64,000 nt of DNA, taken from Mycobacterium sp. GTDB lineage: Bacteria; Actinomycetota; Actinomycetes; Mycobacteriales; Mycobacteriaceae. The notes beneath the pieces are model-generated. The model did not search any database. It saw only the letters and a program-made list of their open reading frames with translations, and was not told where the DNA came from. Below are positions 17,637 through 27,400 of this stretch, piece after piece. Location: NCBI GenBank assembly GCA_025965895.1, contig JAOPWC010000210.1, forward strand, positions 1 to 64,000, given 5' to 3'. The position numbers and the translations under genes were made by a program. Within the stretch, counting starts at the first letter, position 1. The number at the start of each line of letters is the position of its first letter.

Positions 17637-19778
17637 ATGCCGGTCCCCGCCCTGCTCGACGGCTTGGACGACGAGCAGCGCGAGGCGGTGCTGGCGCCGC
17701 GTGGCCCCGTCTGCGTACTGGCGGGCGCCGGCACCGGCAAGACCCGCACGATTACCAGACGCATCGCTCATTTGGTCGCTGCCGGCCACGTCGCGCCTCG
17801 CCAGGTACTGGCGGTGACGTTCACCCAGCGCGCGGCCGGCGAGATGCGAGGAAGACTGCGGGAACTGGACGCCGGCGTCGGCACGGGCTCGGTGCAGGCC
17901 GTCACGTTCCACGCCGCGGCGCGCCGTCAGCTGCGGTACTTCTGGCCCCGCGTCGTCGGCAACACCACCTGGCAACTGCTGGACACCAAGTTCTCGGTGG
18001 TGGCGCAGTCCGCGTCACGGCTGGGGCTGCAGGTCAGCACCGACGACGTGCGCGACCTGGCCGGCGAAATCGAGTGGGCCAAGGCGTCGTTGATCACCCC
18101 GGAGGACTACCCCGACGCGGCGGCGGCGACCGGCCGTGAGACGCCTCGGGACGCCGGCACGGTGGCCCGTGTGTACGCGGGTTACGAGACCCTCAAGGCC
18201 GGCCGCGATGGCGTGGCCCTGCTCGATTTCGATGACCTGCTGCTGCACACCGCCGCAGCGATCGAAAACGACGCCGGTGTGGCCCAGGAGTTCCGCGACC
18301 GGTACCGATGCTTCGTGGTCGACGAGTATCAGGACGTCACGCCGCTGCAGCAGCGTGTGTTGTCCGCATGGCTCGGGGACCGCGACGACGTGACCGTGGT
18401 CGGCGACGCCAACCAGACCATCTACTCGTTCACCGGCGCCACCCCGCGCTATTTGCTTGAGTTCTCCCGGCGTTACGCCGATGCCAGTGTCATCCGGCTG
18501 GAGCGCGACTACCGGTCGACGCCGCAGGTGGTGTCGCTGGCCAACCGGGTCATTGCCGGTGCGCGTGGCCGGGTGGCGGGCAGCAAGCTTCATCTCGTCG
18601 GGCAGCGCAACGCCGGACCGGCGCCCTCGTTTCACGACTATCCCGACGAGGTCACCGAAGCCGCGGCGGTCGCCAACCGGATCGGCGAGCTGATCGAGGC
18701 CGGCACGCCCGCGTCGGAAATCGCAGTGCTGTACCGCATCAACGCTCAGTCGGAGGCCTACGAAGAGGCGCTGAGCGAGGCCGCCATCCCGTTCCAGGTG
18801 CGCGGTGGCGAGGGATTCTTCACCCGTCAGGAGATCAGGCAGGCGCTGCTGGCGCTGCAACGCGCCGCCGAGCGCGGCGACCAGGGCGTGGTGCCCGAGC
18901 TGGTCCGCCAGCTGCTCGAGCCGCTGGGGCTGACCGGCCAACCACCTACGGGCACCAGGGCGCGGGAACGCTGGGAGTCGCTCGGCGCGCTCGCGGACCT
19001 CGTCGACGAGGAGTTGGCCCGTCGCCCGCAGCTGGACCTGCCCGGCCTGCTCGCCGAGTTGCGGCTGCGCGCCGACGCGCGTCATCCGCCCGTCGTGCAG
19101 GGTGTGACACTGGCCTCGCTGCATGCGGCGAAGGGACTGGAGTGGGACGCGGTGTTTCTGGTCGGGCTGGCCGACGGCACGCTGCCGATCTCGCACGCGC
19201 TGGCGCACGGCCCCGACAGCGAGGCCGTCGAAGAAGAGCGCCGCCTGCTGTATGTCGGCATCACACGGGCTCGTGTCCATCTGGCACTCAGCTGGGCGCT
19301 GTCCCGGACACCGGGCGGCCGGCAAAGCCGGCGACCGTCACGCTTCCTGAACGGCATCGCGCCGCAGACCCACGCCGACCCGTCACCTGCCAAGCCCCGC
19401 AGGGCCCGCGGCGCGGTATCCCGCTGCCGTATCTGCAATGCCACCGTGTCGACGCCGGCGGCGGTGCTGCTGCGTCGCTGCGAGAGTTGCCCGGCCGACA
19501 TCGACGAGGAACTGCTGGCGCAGCTGAAGGAGTGGCGGCTCGAAACCGCGAAGGGGATGGGCGTGCCGGCCTACGTCGTATTCACCGACAACACGCTGAC
19601 CGCGATCGCCGAAGCCTTGCCCACCGACGACGCGGCGCTGGTCGCGATCCCCGGTATCGGCGCCCATAAGCTCGAAAAGTTCGGCGCCGACGTGCTGGCG
19701 CTGGTCCACAAGTGCGTCCACGAGTCGACAAAACCGCAGGTCAAAAATGGGTTGTCGGGGTCCACTGCTAAACTCTAA
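17637..19778 (+). CDS. uvrD2: ATP-dependent DNA helicase UvrD2
   Basis: 713 residues from ATG 17637; in-frame ATGs at 17625 and 17628 are alternatives. It has SF1 motor motifs AGAGTGKTRT, FTQRAAGEM, VVDEYQDVTP, GDANQTIYSFTGA, LHAAKGLEW and YVGITRARVH. The motor is followed by a tetracysteine element (CRICNATV and CESC, about 596-616) and a C-terminal HRDC domain (about 640-700). This Cys4-HRDC tail defines mycobacterial UvrD2, which is essential in M. tuberculosis. The stop codon overlaps the whiB7 promoter. Confidence 0.94.
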   Translation: MPVPALLDGLDDEQREAVLAPRGPVCVLAGAGTGKTRTITRRIAHLVAAGHVAPRQVLAVTFTQRAAGEMRGRLRELDAGVGTGSVQAVTFHAAARRQLRYFWPRVVGNTTWQLLDTKFSVVAQSASRLGLQVSTDDVRDLAGEIEWAKASLITPEDYPDAAAATGRETPRDAGTVARVYAGYETLKAGRDGVALLDFDDLLLHTAAAIENDAGVAQEFRDRYRCFVVDEYQDVTPLQQRVLSAWLGDRDDVTVVGDANQTIYSFTGATPRYLLEFSRRYADASVIRLERDYRSTPQVVSLANRVIAGARGRVAGSKLHLVGQRNAGPAPSFHDYPDEVTEAAAVANRIGELIEAGTPASEIAVLYRINAQSEAYEEALSEAAIPFQVRGGEGFFTRQEIRQALLALQRAAERGDQGVVPELVRQLLEPLGLTGQPPTGTRARERWESLGALADLVDEELARRPQLDLPGLLAELRLRADARHPPVVQGVTLASLHAAKGLEWDAVFLVGLADGTLPISHALAHGPDSEAVEEERRLLYVGITRARVHLALSWALSRTPGGRQSRRPSRFLNGIAPQTHADPSPAKPRRARGAVSRCRICNATVSTPAAVLLRRCESCPADIDEELLAQLKEWRLETAKGMGVPAYVVFTDNTLTAIAEALPTDDAALVAIPGIGAHKLEKFGADVLALVHKCVHESTKPQVKNGLSGSTAKL

Positions 19779-19781
19779 CCT
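19742..19781 (+). promoter_or_regulatory. whiB7 promoter with AT-rich WhiB7 element
   Basis: The -35 is TTGTCG (19752-19757), followed by an 18-bp spacer and -10 TAACCT (19776-19781). TAAACT at 19769 is a less well spaced alternative. Just 3-4 bp upstream of the -35 lies CAAAAAT (about 19742-19748), the AT-rich motif WhiB7 needs next to SigA for autoactivation. The promoter overlaps the uvrD2 3' end. Confidence 0.7.
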
Positions 19782-19845
19782 CAACATGGGCGCCAGAGGC
19801 CAAGGTGTCATGTCCGCCGTGTGCCGACGAGAGGAGGTCCCGATC

Positions 19846-19983
19846 ATGAAGAACGCCATTATTTTCGGCGGTGTACCGCGGGCCCTCCCGATGACCATCG
19901 CGTGGCCTGTGCATGCCGCGTTCGCTGCGCACGCCGCCGCCCTCGCCGCGACCCCGGCGTCCGTGGACGGAGGCACCGTCTAG
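19846..19983 (+). CDS. whiB7 leader peptide (uORF)
   Basis: A 45-codon reading frame beginning MKNAIIFGGVPRALPM, preceded by a near-ideal ribosome site GAGGAGG (19831-19837) with 8-nt spacing. An in-frame ATG at 19810 would add 12 residues. It ends 21 nt before the terminator hairpin in the whiB7 leader. This is the geometry of a translation-sensing attenuator: antibiotic-stalled ribosomes on the uORF would prevent the hairpin and let RNA polymerase reach whiB7. The general mechanism is known for mycobacterial whiB7; this peptide's role here is inferred. Confidence 0.7.
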   Translation: MKNAIIFGGVPRALPMTIAWPVHAAFAAHAAALAATPASVDGGTV

Positions 19984-20004
19984 GTAAAGCCCCGACAGCC
20001 CGAT

Positions 20005-20048
20005 GGCCACGGACCCGCAGTCAACAGGATCCGTGGCCTCATTGTTTC
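20005..20048 (+). terminator. whiB7 attenuator terminator
   Basis: Perfect 9-bp arms GGCCACGGA (20005-20013) and TCCGTGGCC (20030-20038) with a 16-nt loop, followed by the T-rich TCATTGTTTC. It lies between the uORF stop and whiB7, as an intrinsic terminator controlling read-through. Confidence 0.75.
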
Positions 20049-20121
20049 AGGCGACAGCCACCTGGTCCGGATCCGAAAAGAAGACAACCGACGGAAACGA
20101 CCAGGAAGCAGGTGATCGGAC

Positions 20122-20403
20122 ATGTCGGCCGTGACATGCCGTGACAAGAAACTGCCCGAGTTGCCATGCCACGACGGCGACCCCGACCTGTGGTTCGCCG
20201 ACAACCCCGCCGATCTGGAACGCGCGAAGAAGCTGTGCGCACAGTGTCCGATCCGGTCGCGGTGCCTGGCCGCCGCACTGGAGCGGGAGGAGCCGTGGGG
20301 CGTCTGGGGTGGGCAGATCTTCGAGCGGGGCGTGATCGTCGCGCGCAAGCGAGGACGCGGACGTCCGCGCAAGAACAGGCACGCGTCGGTGGCCGCCGCC
20401 TGA
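20122..20403 (+). CDS. whiB7: Transcriptional regulator WhiB7
   Basis: 93 residues. It activates intrinsic antibiotic resistance genes with SigA. It carries the Wbl iron-sulfur cysteines (Cys16, Cys39, Cys42, Cys48 in PCHD and CAQCPIRSRC), the G[VI]WGG turn (EPWGVWGGQ) and the diagnostic C-terminal AT-hook GRGRPRKN. The long leader with uORF and terminator, and the convergent ABC1 kinase (Rv3197 family, a known WhiB7 regulon member), support the call. Confidence 0.97.
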   Translation: MSAVTCRDKKLPELPCHDGDPDLWFADNPADLERAKKLCAQCPIRSRCLAAALEREEPWGVWGGQIFERGVIVARKRGRGRPRKNRHASVAAA

Positions 20404-20450
20404 CCGCTTGCGGGTCAGGCCATGGTCGCGCCTGACCGCTTGCGGGTCAG
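20399..20450. terminator. Duplicated hairpins between whiB7 and the convergent kinase gene
   Basis: CTGACCGCTTGCGGGTCAG occurs twice (20399-20419 including flanking C/G, and 20431-20450), each copy self-complementary (CTGACC/GGTCAG). The first contains the whiB7 stop and the second the kinase stop. They lack T-tracts, so termination efficiency is uncertain. The duplication itself is exact. Confidence 0.6.
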
Positions 20451-21793
20451 ACCGCCGCCGGCCTACTCGGCTGGGCGAAGCCCGGGATGAATTGCTCCGC
20501 GATGCTTCTCAGCGGCACATGGGCATCCAGCTGGGCCGAGATCGCCACGGTGGACGCAATCACCCGCAGCGGCAACGCGAGGTTGCGCGGCAGGTCGAGC
20601 TGGCGGGCGGTTCGGATCTGAGCCACCGACCGGTCCATGTTCACCGCGGCCATCCTCTGCAACCACTTGCGCGTGTAGTGGAAGACCTCGCTCTGCACGG
20701 GTTCTACATATTGGCGCAGCATGTCGTCGATCTCACGCGCCGACACCTGCTCGCCCGGCTGAATGAACCCGGCCCTTTCCATCGTCGGCAACAGCCGCTC
20801 GTAGTCCTTGTCCACCGCATAACGAAGCATCAGGCCGAGCTCGACGGGCAGGCCACCGGGCAGCGGAGCCACGGCGCCGAAGTCGATGACGCCCATCCGG
20901 CCATCAGGCAGCAGCATGAAGTTCCCGGGATGCGCGTCGCCGTGCATCATCGCGACCCGGTGCGGCGCGCCGTACGTCAGCTCGGCCAGCCGGGTGCCCA
21001 TCAGATTGCGTTCCTGCTGGGTTCCGCGGGCGATGATCTTCGCCATCGGGACGCCGTCGATCCATTCGGCGATCACCACCTTGGGTGAGCTGGCCACGAT
21101 CGCCGGGATCACGAAGTGCGGGTCGTTATGGTAGGCGGTCGCGAACGCGCGCTGGTTGTCGGCTTCCAGGCGGTAATCCAGCTCCATTTCGGTGCGTTCG
21201 ATCAGTTCGTCGACCACGCCTTGCACGTCGGCGCCGGGAGAGAGCTGCCTGAGCATACTCACCATGCGCTGCATCGTCTTCAAGTCGGCGCGCAGGGCTT
21301 CGTCCGCGCCGGGGTACTGAATCTTGACGGCGACTTCGCGCCCGTCGGACCAGACCGCTTTATGCACCTGGCCGATGCTGGCCGACGCCACCGGCCTGTC
21401 GTCGAACCAGCTGAACCGTTGCCGCCACTTGGTGCCGAGCTGCTGGTCGAGCACGCGGTGCACCTTGGGCGCCGGTAACGGCGGCGCGTCCTTCTGCAGC
21501 TTCGTCAGGGCCTCGCGGTACGGCTCGCCGTACTGCTCGGGTATCGCGGCCTCCATCACCGACAGCGCCTGGCCGACCTTCATCGCGCCGCCCTTGAGCT
21601 CGCCGAGAACCGTGAACAGCTGATGGGCCGCCTTCTCCATCAGCTCGGCGTTGACCTCGTCCCTCGACTTGCCGGTCAGCCGTTTGCCGAAGCCGAGCGC
21701 CGCCCGCCCGGCGATGCCGACGGGAAGCGTCGCCAACTTCGCGTTACGGGCAGCTCGGCCGCGTTTGATGTCTGCCACCAGACCATCATCCAT
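20447..21793 (-). CDS. ABC1/UbiB-type atypical kinase (Rv3197 family)
   Basis: 448 residues. It has the KxGQ-type motif GGAMKVGQALS, an Ala-rich loop ASASIGQVHKA, the catalytic-type Lys VAVKIQYPG, HGDAHPGNFMLLPDG and the metal-binding Asp in VIDFGAV. This is the ADCK/UbiB kinase-like family, often active as ATPases that assist lipid or quinone metabolism. The M. tuberculosis orthologue is in the WhiB7 regulon and is linked to macrolide tolerance. ATG 21793 matches the family length; open frame further upstream is not coding. Confidence 0.88.
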   Translation of the reverse strand: MDDGLVADIKRGRAARNAKLATLPVGIAGRAALGFGKRLTGKSRDEVNAELMEKAAHQLFTVLGELKGGAMKVGQALSVMEAAIPEQYGEPYREALTKLQKDAPPLPAPKVHRVLDQQLGTKWRQRFSWFDDRPVASASIGQVHKAVWSDGREVAVKIQYPGADEALRADLKTMQRMVSMLRQLSPGADVQGVVDELIERTEMELDYRLEADNQRAFATAYHNDPHFVIPAIVASSPKVVIAEWIDGVPMAKIIARGTQQERNLMGTRLAELTYGAPHRVAMMHGDAHPGNFMLLPDGRMGVIDFGAVAPLPGGLPVELGLMLRYAVDKDYERLLPTMERAGFIQPGEQVSAREIDDMLRQYVEPVQSEVFHYTRKWLQRMAAVNMDRSVAQIRTARQLDLPRNLALPLRVIASTVAISAQLDAHVPLRSIAEQFIPGFAQPSRPAAV

Positions 21794-21936
21794 GACGGCT
21801 GAGACACCCCCGCAACGATGTGGCAACAATTGGTTGCTGGACAGCAGCGGCCACTGATGGTGGCGATGGTGCTGATCGGCGACCGACTTGCCATGCCGCC
21901 GCGGGCCGGTCTCGCGGTCATGCACAGGCGCCGGTC

Positions 21937-23277
21937 TCAGTCCTTGGTGTCGTCCTGATTCTTTTCCATCTCGGCGATCGCCTCGTCGATGCCGCTGGTG
22001 TCGCCGCCGATCACCCGATCGATGAACGCTGCCGGGTCGTCGAGGTCGCTCGAGGCAGGCAAAAGGTCGGGGTGCTGCCACACCCCGTCGCGGATGTCGA
22101 TACCGGCCGCCTGTGTGAGCCGCTCCCACAGCACCGCGGCCTCGCGCATCTTGCGGGGCCGAAGCTCCAGCCCGACGAGCGTGCCGAACGTCTGCTCGGC
22201 CGGCCCGCCGCTGGCGCGGCGCCGGCGCAGCATCTCGCTCAGCGCGGCGGTGCCGGGGATCCGCTCGCCGAGCGCGGCGGTGACCACGGTCTGTACCCAG
22301 CCTTCGATGAGCGCGAGCAGCGTCTCGAGGCGCTCGAGCGCCGCGGTCTGCTCAGGCGTGGCTTTCGGCTCGAACAGGCCCTGGGCCAGGAGCTGCTCCA
22401 TTGCCGCAGGGTCGCCGAGTGACATCGGGTTGAAGCCGCGGGCGGCCTCCTCGATCCCACTCATGTCGATCTTCATGCCGCGCGCGTAGGTCTCGACGGC
22501 GTTGAGCAGCTGGCTGGCCAGCCAGGGCACATGGCTGAACAGCCGGTGATGCGCGGCCTCACGGGCGGCGAGAAACGTCAGGATCTCGCTGCGCGGCTGC
22601 TCGAGGCCCTTGGAAAGCGAATCGGTCGCGCCGGGCATCATCGCCGCGACACCCTTGGGGCCCAGCGGCAGCCCGATATCGGTGGAGGTGAGCACCTCCT
22701 TCGACAGCGTGCCCAACGCCTGGCCCAATTGGGAGCCGAAGGCCATGCCGCCCATCTGCGACATCATCGACAGCAGCGGGCCGGCCATGGCTTTGGCCTC
22801 CTCGGGCAGGGCCGACGCCCACACAGTGGATATCTGCTCGGCCATCGGATCGCACAGCCGCTTCCAGGTGTCCAGTGTGTTGTCGATCCAGTCGTTCGGC
22901 GTCCAGGCGACGGCCTTGGTGGTGCCGGCGGGAAGCGCGGTGGCGCCGTCGAGCCACGTCTCGGCCAGGCGCACCGCGTCGGCGACCGCCGAGGTGGTAC
23001 CGGCGGGGATCGGGGCGGCGAAGCCGATCGAGCTCGACGCCAGCTGCCGGGCCAGGTCGTAGTTCACGGGGCCGGACGCCTTGGCGCCCCCCATCGCGCC
23101 TGCACCGGAGAACATCTGTCCCAGACGAGTGAAGATCTCGCCAAGATCGGCCACGTCGAAGCCGCCGCCGCCGAACGGGTTGGGACGGGTGTCGTCGCCA
23201 CCCTCGTCTGGGTTCTTACCGGGCTTGTCGGGGTCGGGGTCGTCCCCGGTGGAGAAGCCGAAAGGCGGGTCAGCCAT
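21937..23277 (-). CDS. Zincin-like DUF2342 (zincin_2) protein (Rv3195 family)
   Basis: 446 residues from ATG 23277. A Gly/Asp-rich N-terminus (about 1-45) is followed by a helical domain. The conserved AAREAAHHRLF (about 235-245) carries the ExxH core of the DUF2342 metallopeptidase-like family, and LSEMLRRRRAS and FGTLVGLELRPRK occur near the end. Proteolytic activity has not been shown for the family to my knowledge. It is divergent from the PDZ-Lon protease, as in M. tuberculosis. Confidence 0.82.
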   Translation of the reverse strand: MADPPFGFSTGDDPDPDKPGKNPDEGGDDTRPNPFGGGGFDVADLGEIFTRLGQMFSGAGAMGGAKASGPVNYDLARQLASSSIGFAAPIPAGTTSAVADAVRLAETWLDGATALPAGTTKAVAWTPNDWIDNTLDTWKRLCDPMAEQISTVWASALPEEAKAMAGPLLSMMSQMGGMAFGSQLGQALGTLSKEVLTSTDIGLPLGPKGVAAMMPGATDSLSKGLEQPRSEILTFLAAREAAHHRLFSHVPWLASQLLNAVETYARGMKIDMSGIEEAARGFNPMSLGDPAAMEQLLAQGLFEPKATPEQTAALERLETLLALIEGWVQTVVTAALGERIPGTAALSEMLRRRRASGGPAEQTFGTLVGLELRPRKMREAAVLWERLTQAAGIDIRDGVWQHPDLLPASSDLDDPAAFIDRVIGGDTSGIDEAIAEMEKNQDDTKD

Positions 23278-23361
23278 ATGGTCAACGGTACTCACCAGGG
23301 GGCGACGACGCGGTTGCCGCGATCACGCTGTCAGTGAACCGGGCTTGAGCAGCCGTCCGTC

Positions 23362-23374
23362 TACCCTTGTCGGC
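23362..23374 (+). promoter_or_regulatory. Leaderless -10 element of the PDZ-Lon gene
   Basis: TACCCT (23362-23367) lies 7 nt before GTG 23375, with no ribosome site between, so the transcript is probably leaderless. Confidence 0.5.
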
Positions 23375-24397
23375 GTGAACAGGCGGATTCTGACGTTGCT
23401 GGTTGCGCTGGTGCCGATCATCGCGTTCGGCGCGCTGCTGGCGGTGGTGACGGTGCCCTATGTGTCGCTGGGTCCCGGACCGACGTTCAACACGCTCAGC
23501 GAGGTCGACGGCAAAGAGGTGGTCGACATCCAGGGCACCCAGGTCCATCCCGCATCCGGGCACCTGAACATGACAACGGTGTCACAGCGTGATGACCTGA
23601 CCCTGGCCCAGGCGCTGGGCCTGTGGATGTCGGGCCGCGAGCAATTGGTGCCCCATGACCTGGTGTATCCGCCCGACAAGACGCGCGAAGAGGTGGATAA
23701 GGAGAACGACACCGATTTCAAGCGCTCAGAGGACAGCGCCGAATACGCCGCGCTGGGCTACCTGAAATATCCTCAGGTGCTGACCGTTGAAACTGTGAAT
23801 GATCCCGGCCCGTCGGCGGGCAAGCTGCAGCCCGGCGATGCGATCGACGCGGTCAATGGCACGCCGATCACCGGCGTCGACCAGTTCCAGTCACTGCTCA
23901 AGCAGACTAAGCCCGGCCAGAACCTTGTCCTGAACTACCGCCGCAAGCTCGCGCCGCCCGGGACGACGACAATCACGCTCGGCAAAAACCCCGACCGCGA
24001 CTACGGATTCCTCGGCGTGGCGGTGCTCGAGGCGCCCTGGGCGCCGTTCAGGGTCACGTTCAACCTTGCCAACATCGGCGGTCCGTCCGCCGGGCTGATG
24101 TTCTCGCTTGCGCTGGTCGACAAGCTGACCACCGGCGACCTCGCCGACTCGAAGTTCGTGGCCGGCACCGGGACCATCGGCGCCGACGGGAAGGTCGGGC
24201 CGATCGGCGGCATCACTCACAAGATGCTTGCCGCGCAGGAGGCCGGTGCGGGCGTGTTCCTGGTACCCCACGACAACTGCGACGAGGCGCGCTCGGGCAA
24301 TGACGAGGGCCTTCAACTGGTCAAGGTCGACAACTTGGGGCAGGCCGTCGACGCGCTGCACACGCTTTCCGCCGGTGGCGAACCTCCACATTGCTGA
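23375..24397 (+). CDS. Membrane-anchored PDZ-LonC secreted protease (Rv3194c family)
   Basis: 340 residues, the same length as Rv3194c. An N-terminal anchor helix (about 3-27, ILTLLVALVPIIAFGALLAVV) precedes YVSLGPGPTFNTL. A PDZ domain follows (about 125-210, GPSAGKLQPGDAIDAVNG) and then a Lon-type peptidase domain with Ser in GGPSAGLMFSLAL and the catalytic Lys in ITHKMLAA. It is an ATP-independent, periplasm-facing Ser-Lys protease. GTG 23375 is set by length and the leaderless element. Confidence 0.9.
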   Translation: MNRRILTLLVALVPIIAFGALLAVVTVPYVSLGPGPTFNTLSEVDGKEVVDIQGTQVHPASGHLNMTTVSQRDDLTLAQALGLWMSGREQLVPHDLVYPPDKTREEVDKENDTDFKRSEDSAEYAALGYLKYPQVLTVETVNDPGPSAGKLQPGDAIDAVNGTPITGVDQFQSLLKQTKPGQNLVLNYRRKLAPPGTTTITLGKNPDRDYGFLGVAVLEAPWAPFRVTFNLANIGGPSAGLMFSLALVDKLTTGDLADSKFVAGTGTIGADGKVGPIGGITHKMLAAQEAGAGVFLVPHDNCDEARSGNDEGLQLVKVDNLGQAVDALHTLSAGGEPPHC

Positions 24398-24465
24398 AAC
24401 TTTGTCGCACCGGGTTTGCGTACAGTTGGGTCCGTCACAACACAACCTGACGGGGAGTTGATGAA

Positions 24466-27400
24466 GTGGGAATGCGGCCGGCCGCGAGGATGCCCAAGCT
24501 GACCCGACGCAGCCGGATCCTGATCGTGATTGCGCTTGCTGTGGTGGTTCTGCTGCTGGTCGGGCCGCGGCTGATCGACGCCTACGTGGACTGGCTGTGG
24601 TTCGGTGAACTCGGCTACCGCTCAGTGTTCACCACCGTGTTGTTCACCCGCGTGCTGGTTTTCCTGATCGCCGGGTCCATCGTCGGCGCGATCGTGTTCG
24701 CGGGTTTGGCGCTGGCCTATCGCACCCGGCCGGTGTTCGTGCCGGCCACCGGTCCCAATGACCCGGTGGCGCGCTACCGCACCGCGGTGATGGCGCGCCT
24801 GAGGTTGTTGGGCATCGGCATCCCTGCCGTCATCGGGATCCTCGCCGGAATCGTGGCACAGAGCTACTGGGTGCGCATCCAGTTGTTCCTGCACGGCGCG
24901 ACCTTCGGTGTCAGGGACCCGCAGTTCGGCAAGGATCTCGGCTTCTACGCGTTCGAGCTGCCGTTCTACCGACTGGTGTTGTCCTATCTGTTCGTCGCGG
25001 CGTTCTTGGCGCTAGTGGCAAACCTGGTGAGCCACTACGTCTTCGGCGGAATCAGGCTGTCCGGGCGCACCGGCGCACTGAGCCGCCCGGCGCGCATTCA
25101 GCTCGTGACGCTGGTCGGTCTGCTGGTGCTGCTGAAGGCGGTCGCGTATTGGTTGGACCGTTACGAGCTGTTGTCGCACAGCCGCAGCGGCAAGCCGTTC
25201 ACCGGCGCCGGCTACACCGACATCAACGCCGTGCTGCCGGCCAAGCTGATCCTGATGGCGATCGCGGTGATCTGTGCGGTCGCCGTGTTTTCGGCGGTGG
25301 TGCTGCGCGACTTGCGGATACCGGCCATCGGGCTGGTGTTGCTGCTGTTGTCGTCGCTGATCGTCGGCGCGGGATGGCCGTTGATTGTCGAGCAGATCAG
25401 CGTCAAACCCAACGCCGCGCAGAAGGAAAGCGAATACATCAGCCGCAGCATCGCCGCGACCCGGCAGGCCTACGGGCTGACTCCTGACGTGGTGACCTAC
25501 CGCGACTACACCGGAAACTCCGCGGCCACCCCGCAGCAGGTTGCGTCCGACCGGGCCACCACGTCGAACATCCGGGTGCTGGACCCGACGATCATCAGCC
25601 CCGCGTTCACGCAGTTCGAGCAGGGCAAGAACTTCTACTACTTCCCTGACCAGTTGTCCATCGACCGCTACCGCGGTGTTGACGGAAATCTGCGCGACTA
25701 TGTCGTCGCGGCACGGGAACTCAATCCGGACCGGTTGATCGACAACCAGCGTGACTGGATCAACCGGCACACCGTCTACACGCACGGCAACGGCTTCATC
25801 GCGTCCCCGGCCAACACCGTGCGCGGGATCGCCAACGACCCCACCCAGAACGGCGGTTATCCGGAGTTTCTCGTCAACGCCGTCGGTGCGAACGGCAGCG
25901 TGATCTCGGAGGGCCCGGCTCAGCTTGACCAGCCGCGGATCTATTACGGCCCGGTCATCGCCAGTACGTCGGCCGATTACGCGATCGTCGGAAAGAACGG
26001 CGCCGACCGCGAATACGACTACGAGACCAACACCGAGACCAAGAACTACACATACACGGGAACCGGCGGCGTGCCCATCGGCAACTGGCTGTCGCGCACG
26101 GTGTTCGCGGCGAAGTTCGCCGAGCGGAACTTCTTGTTCTCCAACGTGATCGGGTCCAACAGCAGGATCCTGTTCAACCGCGACCCGGCGCAGCGGGTGG
26201 AGGCGGTGGCGCCGTGGCTGACCACCGACAGCAACGTCTACCCCGCGATCGTGAACAAGCGGGCGGTGTGGATCATGGACGGATACACCACGCTGGACAA
26301 CTACCCGTACTCGGAGCTGACGTCGCTGACCGCGGCCACGGCCGACTCCAACGAGATCGCGGTGAACCGGCTGGCCCCCGACAAGCAGGTGTCCTACATC
26401 CGCAACTCGGTCAAGGCCACGGTCGATGCGTATGACGGCACCGTGACGCTGTACGCGCAGGACGAGAAGGATCCGGTGCTGCAGACCTGGATGAAGGTGT
26501 TCCCGGGCACGGTCAAGCCCAAGAGCGAGATCTCGCCCGATCTGGCCGCGCACCTGCGCTACCCCGAAGACATGTTCAAGGTGCAGCGCATGCTGCTGGC
26601 CAAGTACCACGTCAACGATCCGGTGACGTTCTTCTCCACGTCGGATTTCTGGGACGTGCCGCTTGACCCCAACCCGACTGCCAGCAGCTACCAGCCGCCG
26701 TATTACATCGTCGCCAAGGACCTTGCCAAGAACAGCAGCACCGCTGCGTTCCAGCTGACCAGCGCGATGAACCGGTTCAAGCGCGACTTCTTGGCGGCCT
26801 ACATCAGCGCCAGTTCTGATCCCGAGACCTACGGCAAGATCACCGTGCTCACCATTCCGGGCCAGGTCAACGGGCCGAAGCTGGCCAACAACGCAATTAC
26901 CACGGACACTGCGGTGTCACAGGATCTCGGGGTGATCGGGCGCGACAACCAGAACCGGATCCGGTGGGGCAACCTGCTGACGCTGCCGGTCGCGCAGGGC
27001 GGCTTGCTGTACGTGGAACCGGTGTATGCATCTCCGGGCAGCAGCGACGCGGCGTCGTCGTATCCGCGGCTGATCCGCGTGGCGATGATGTACAACGACA
27101 AGGTTGGTTACGGGCCTACCGTCAGCGACGCGCTGGACAAGTTGTTCGGACCCGGTGCCGGCGCCACCGCGACCGGCCCGGCGCCGGCCGATAACGGGCA
27201 GCCGGCGGCTGCACCGCTGACCAACTCGGCTCCTCAGGCACCCTCGCCGGATGGCAGCGTGCCACTGCCGCAGGCCGCGCCTCCGGTGCCTGCTGCGACT
27301 CCGCCCGGAACCGCGGTCGAATTGTCGCCGGCCAAGGCGGCGGCGTTACAGGACGTGCAGGCCGCGCTCGCCGCGGCGAAACAGGCTCAGCAAGGCGGCA

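Noticed and set aside
18015..19325. 436-codon frame antisense to uvrD2
   Set aside because: uvrD2 motifs are continuous on the + strand; the antisense product has shadow composition.
20447..22129. 560-residue version of the ABC1 kinase
   Set aside because: The extra N-terminus is Arg/His-rich and without pattern; ATG 21793 gives the usual family length.
25012..26610. 532-codon frame on the - strand inside the UPF0182 gene
   Set aside because: Val/Arg/Gly/His-rich antisense shadow; the + strand encodes the conserved membrane protein across the whole interval.
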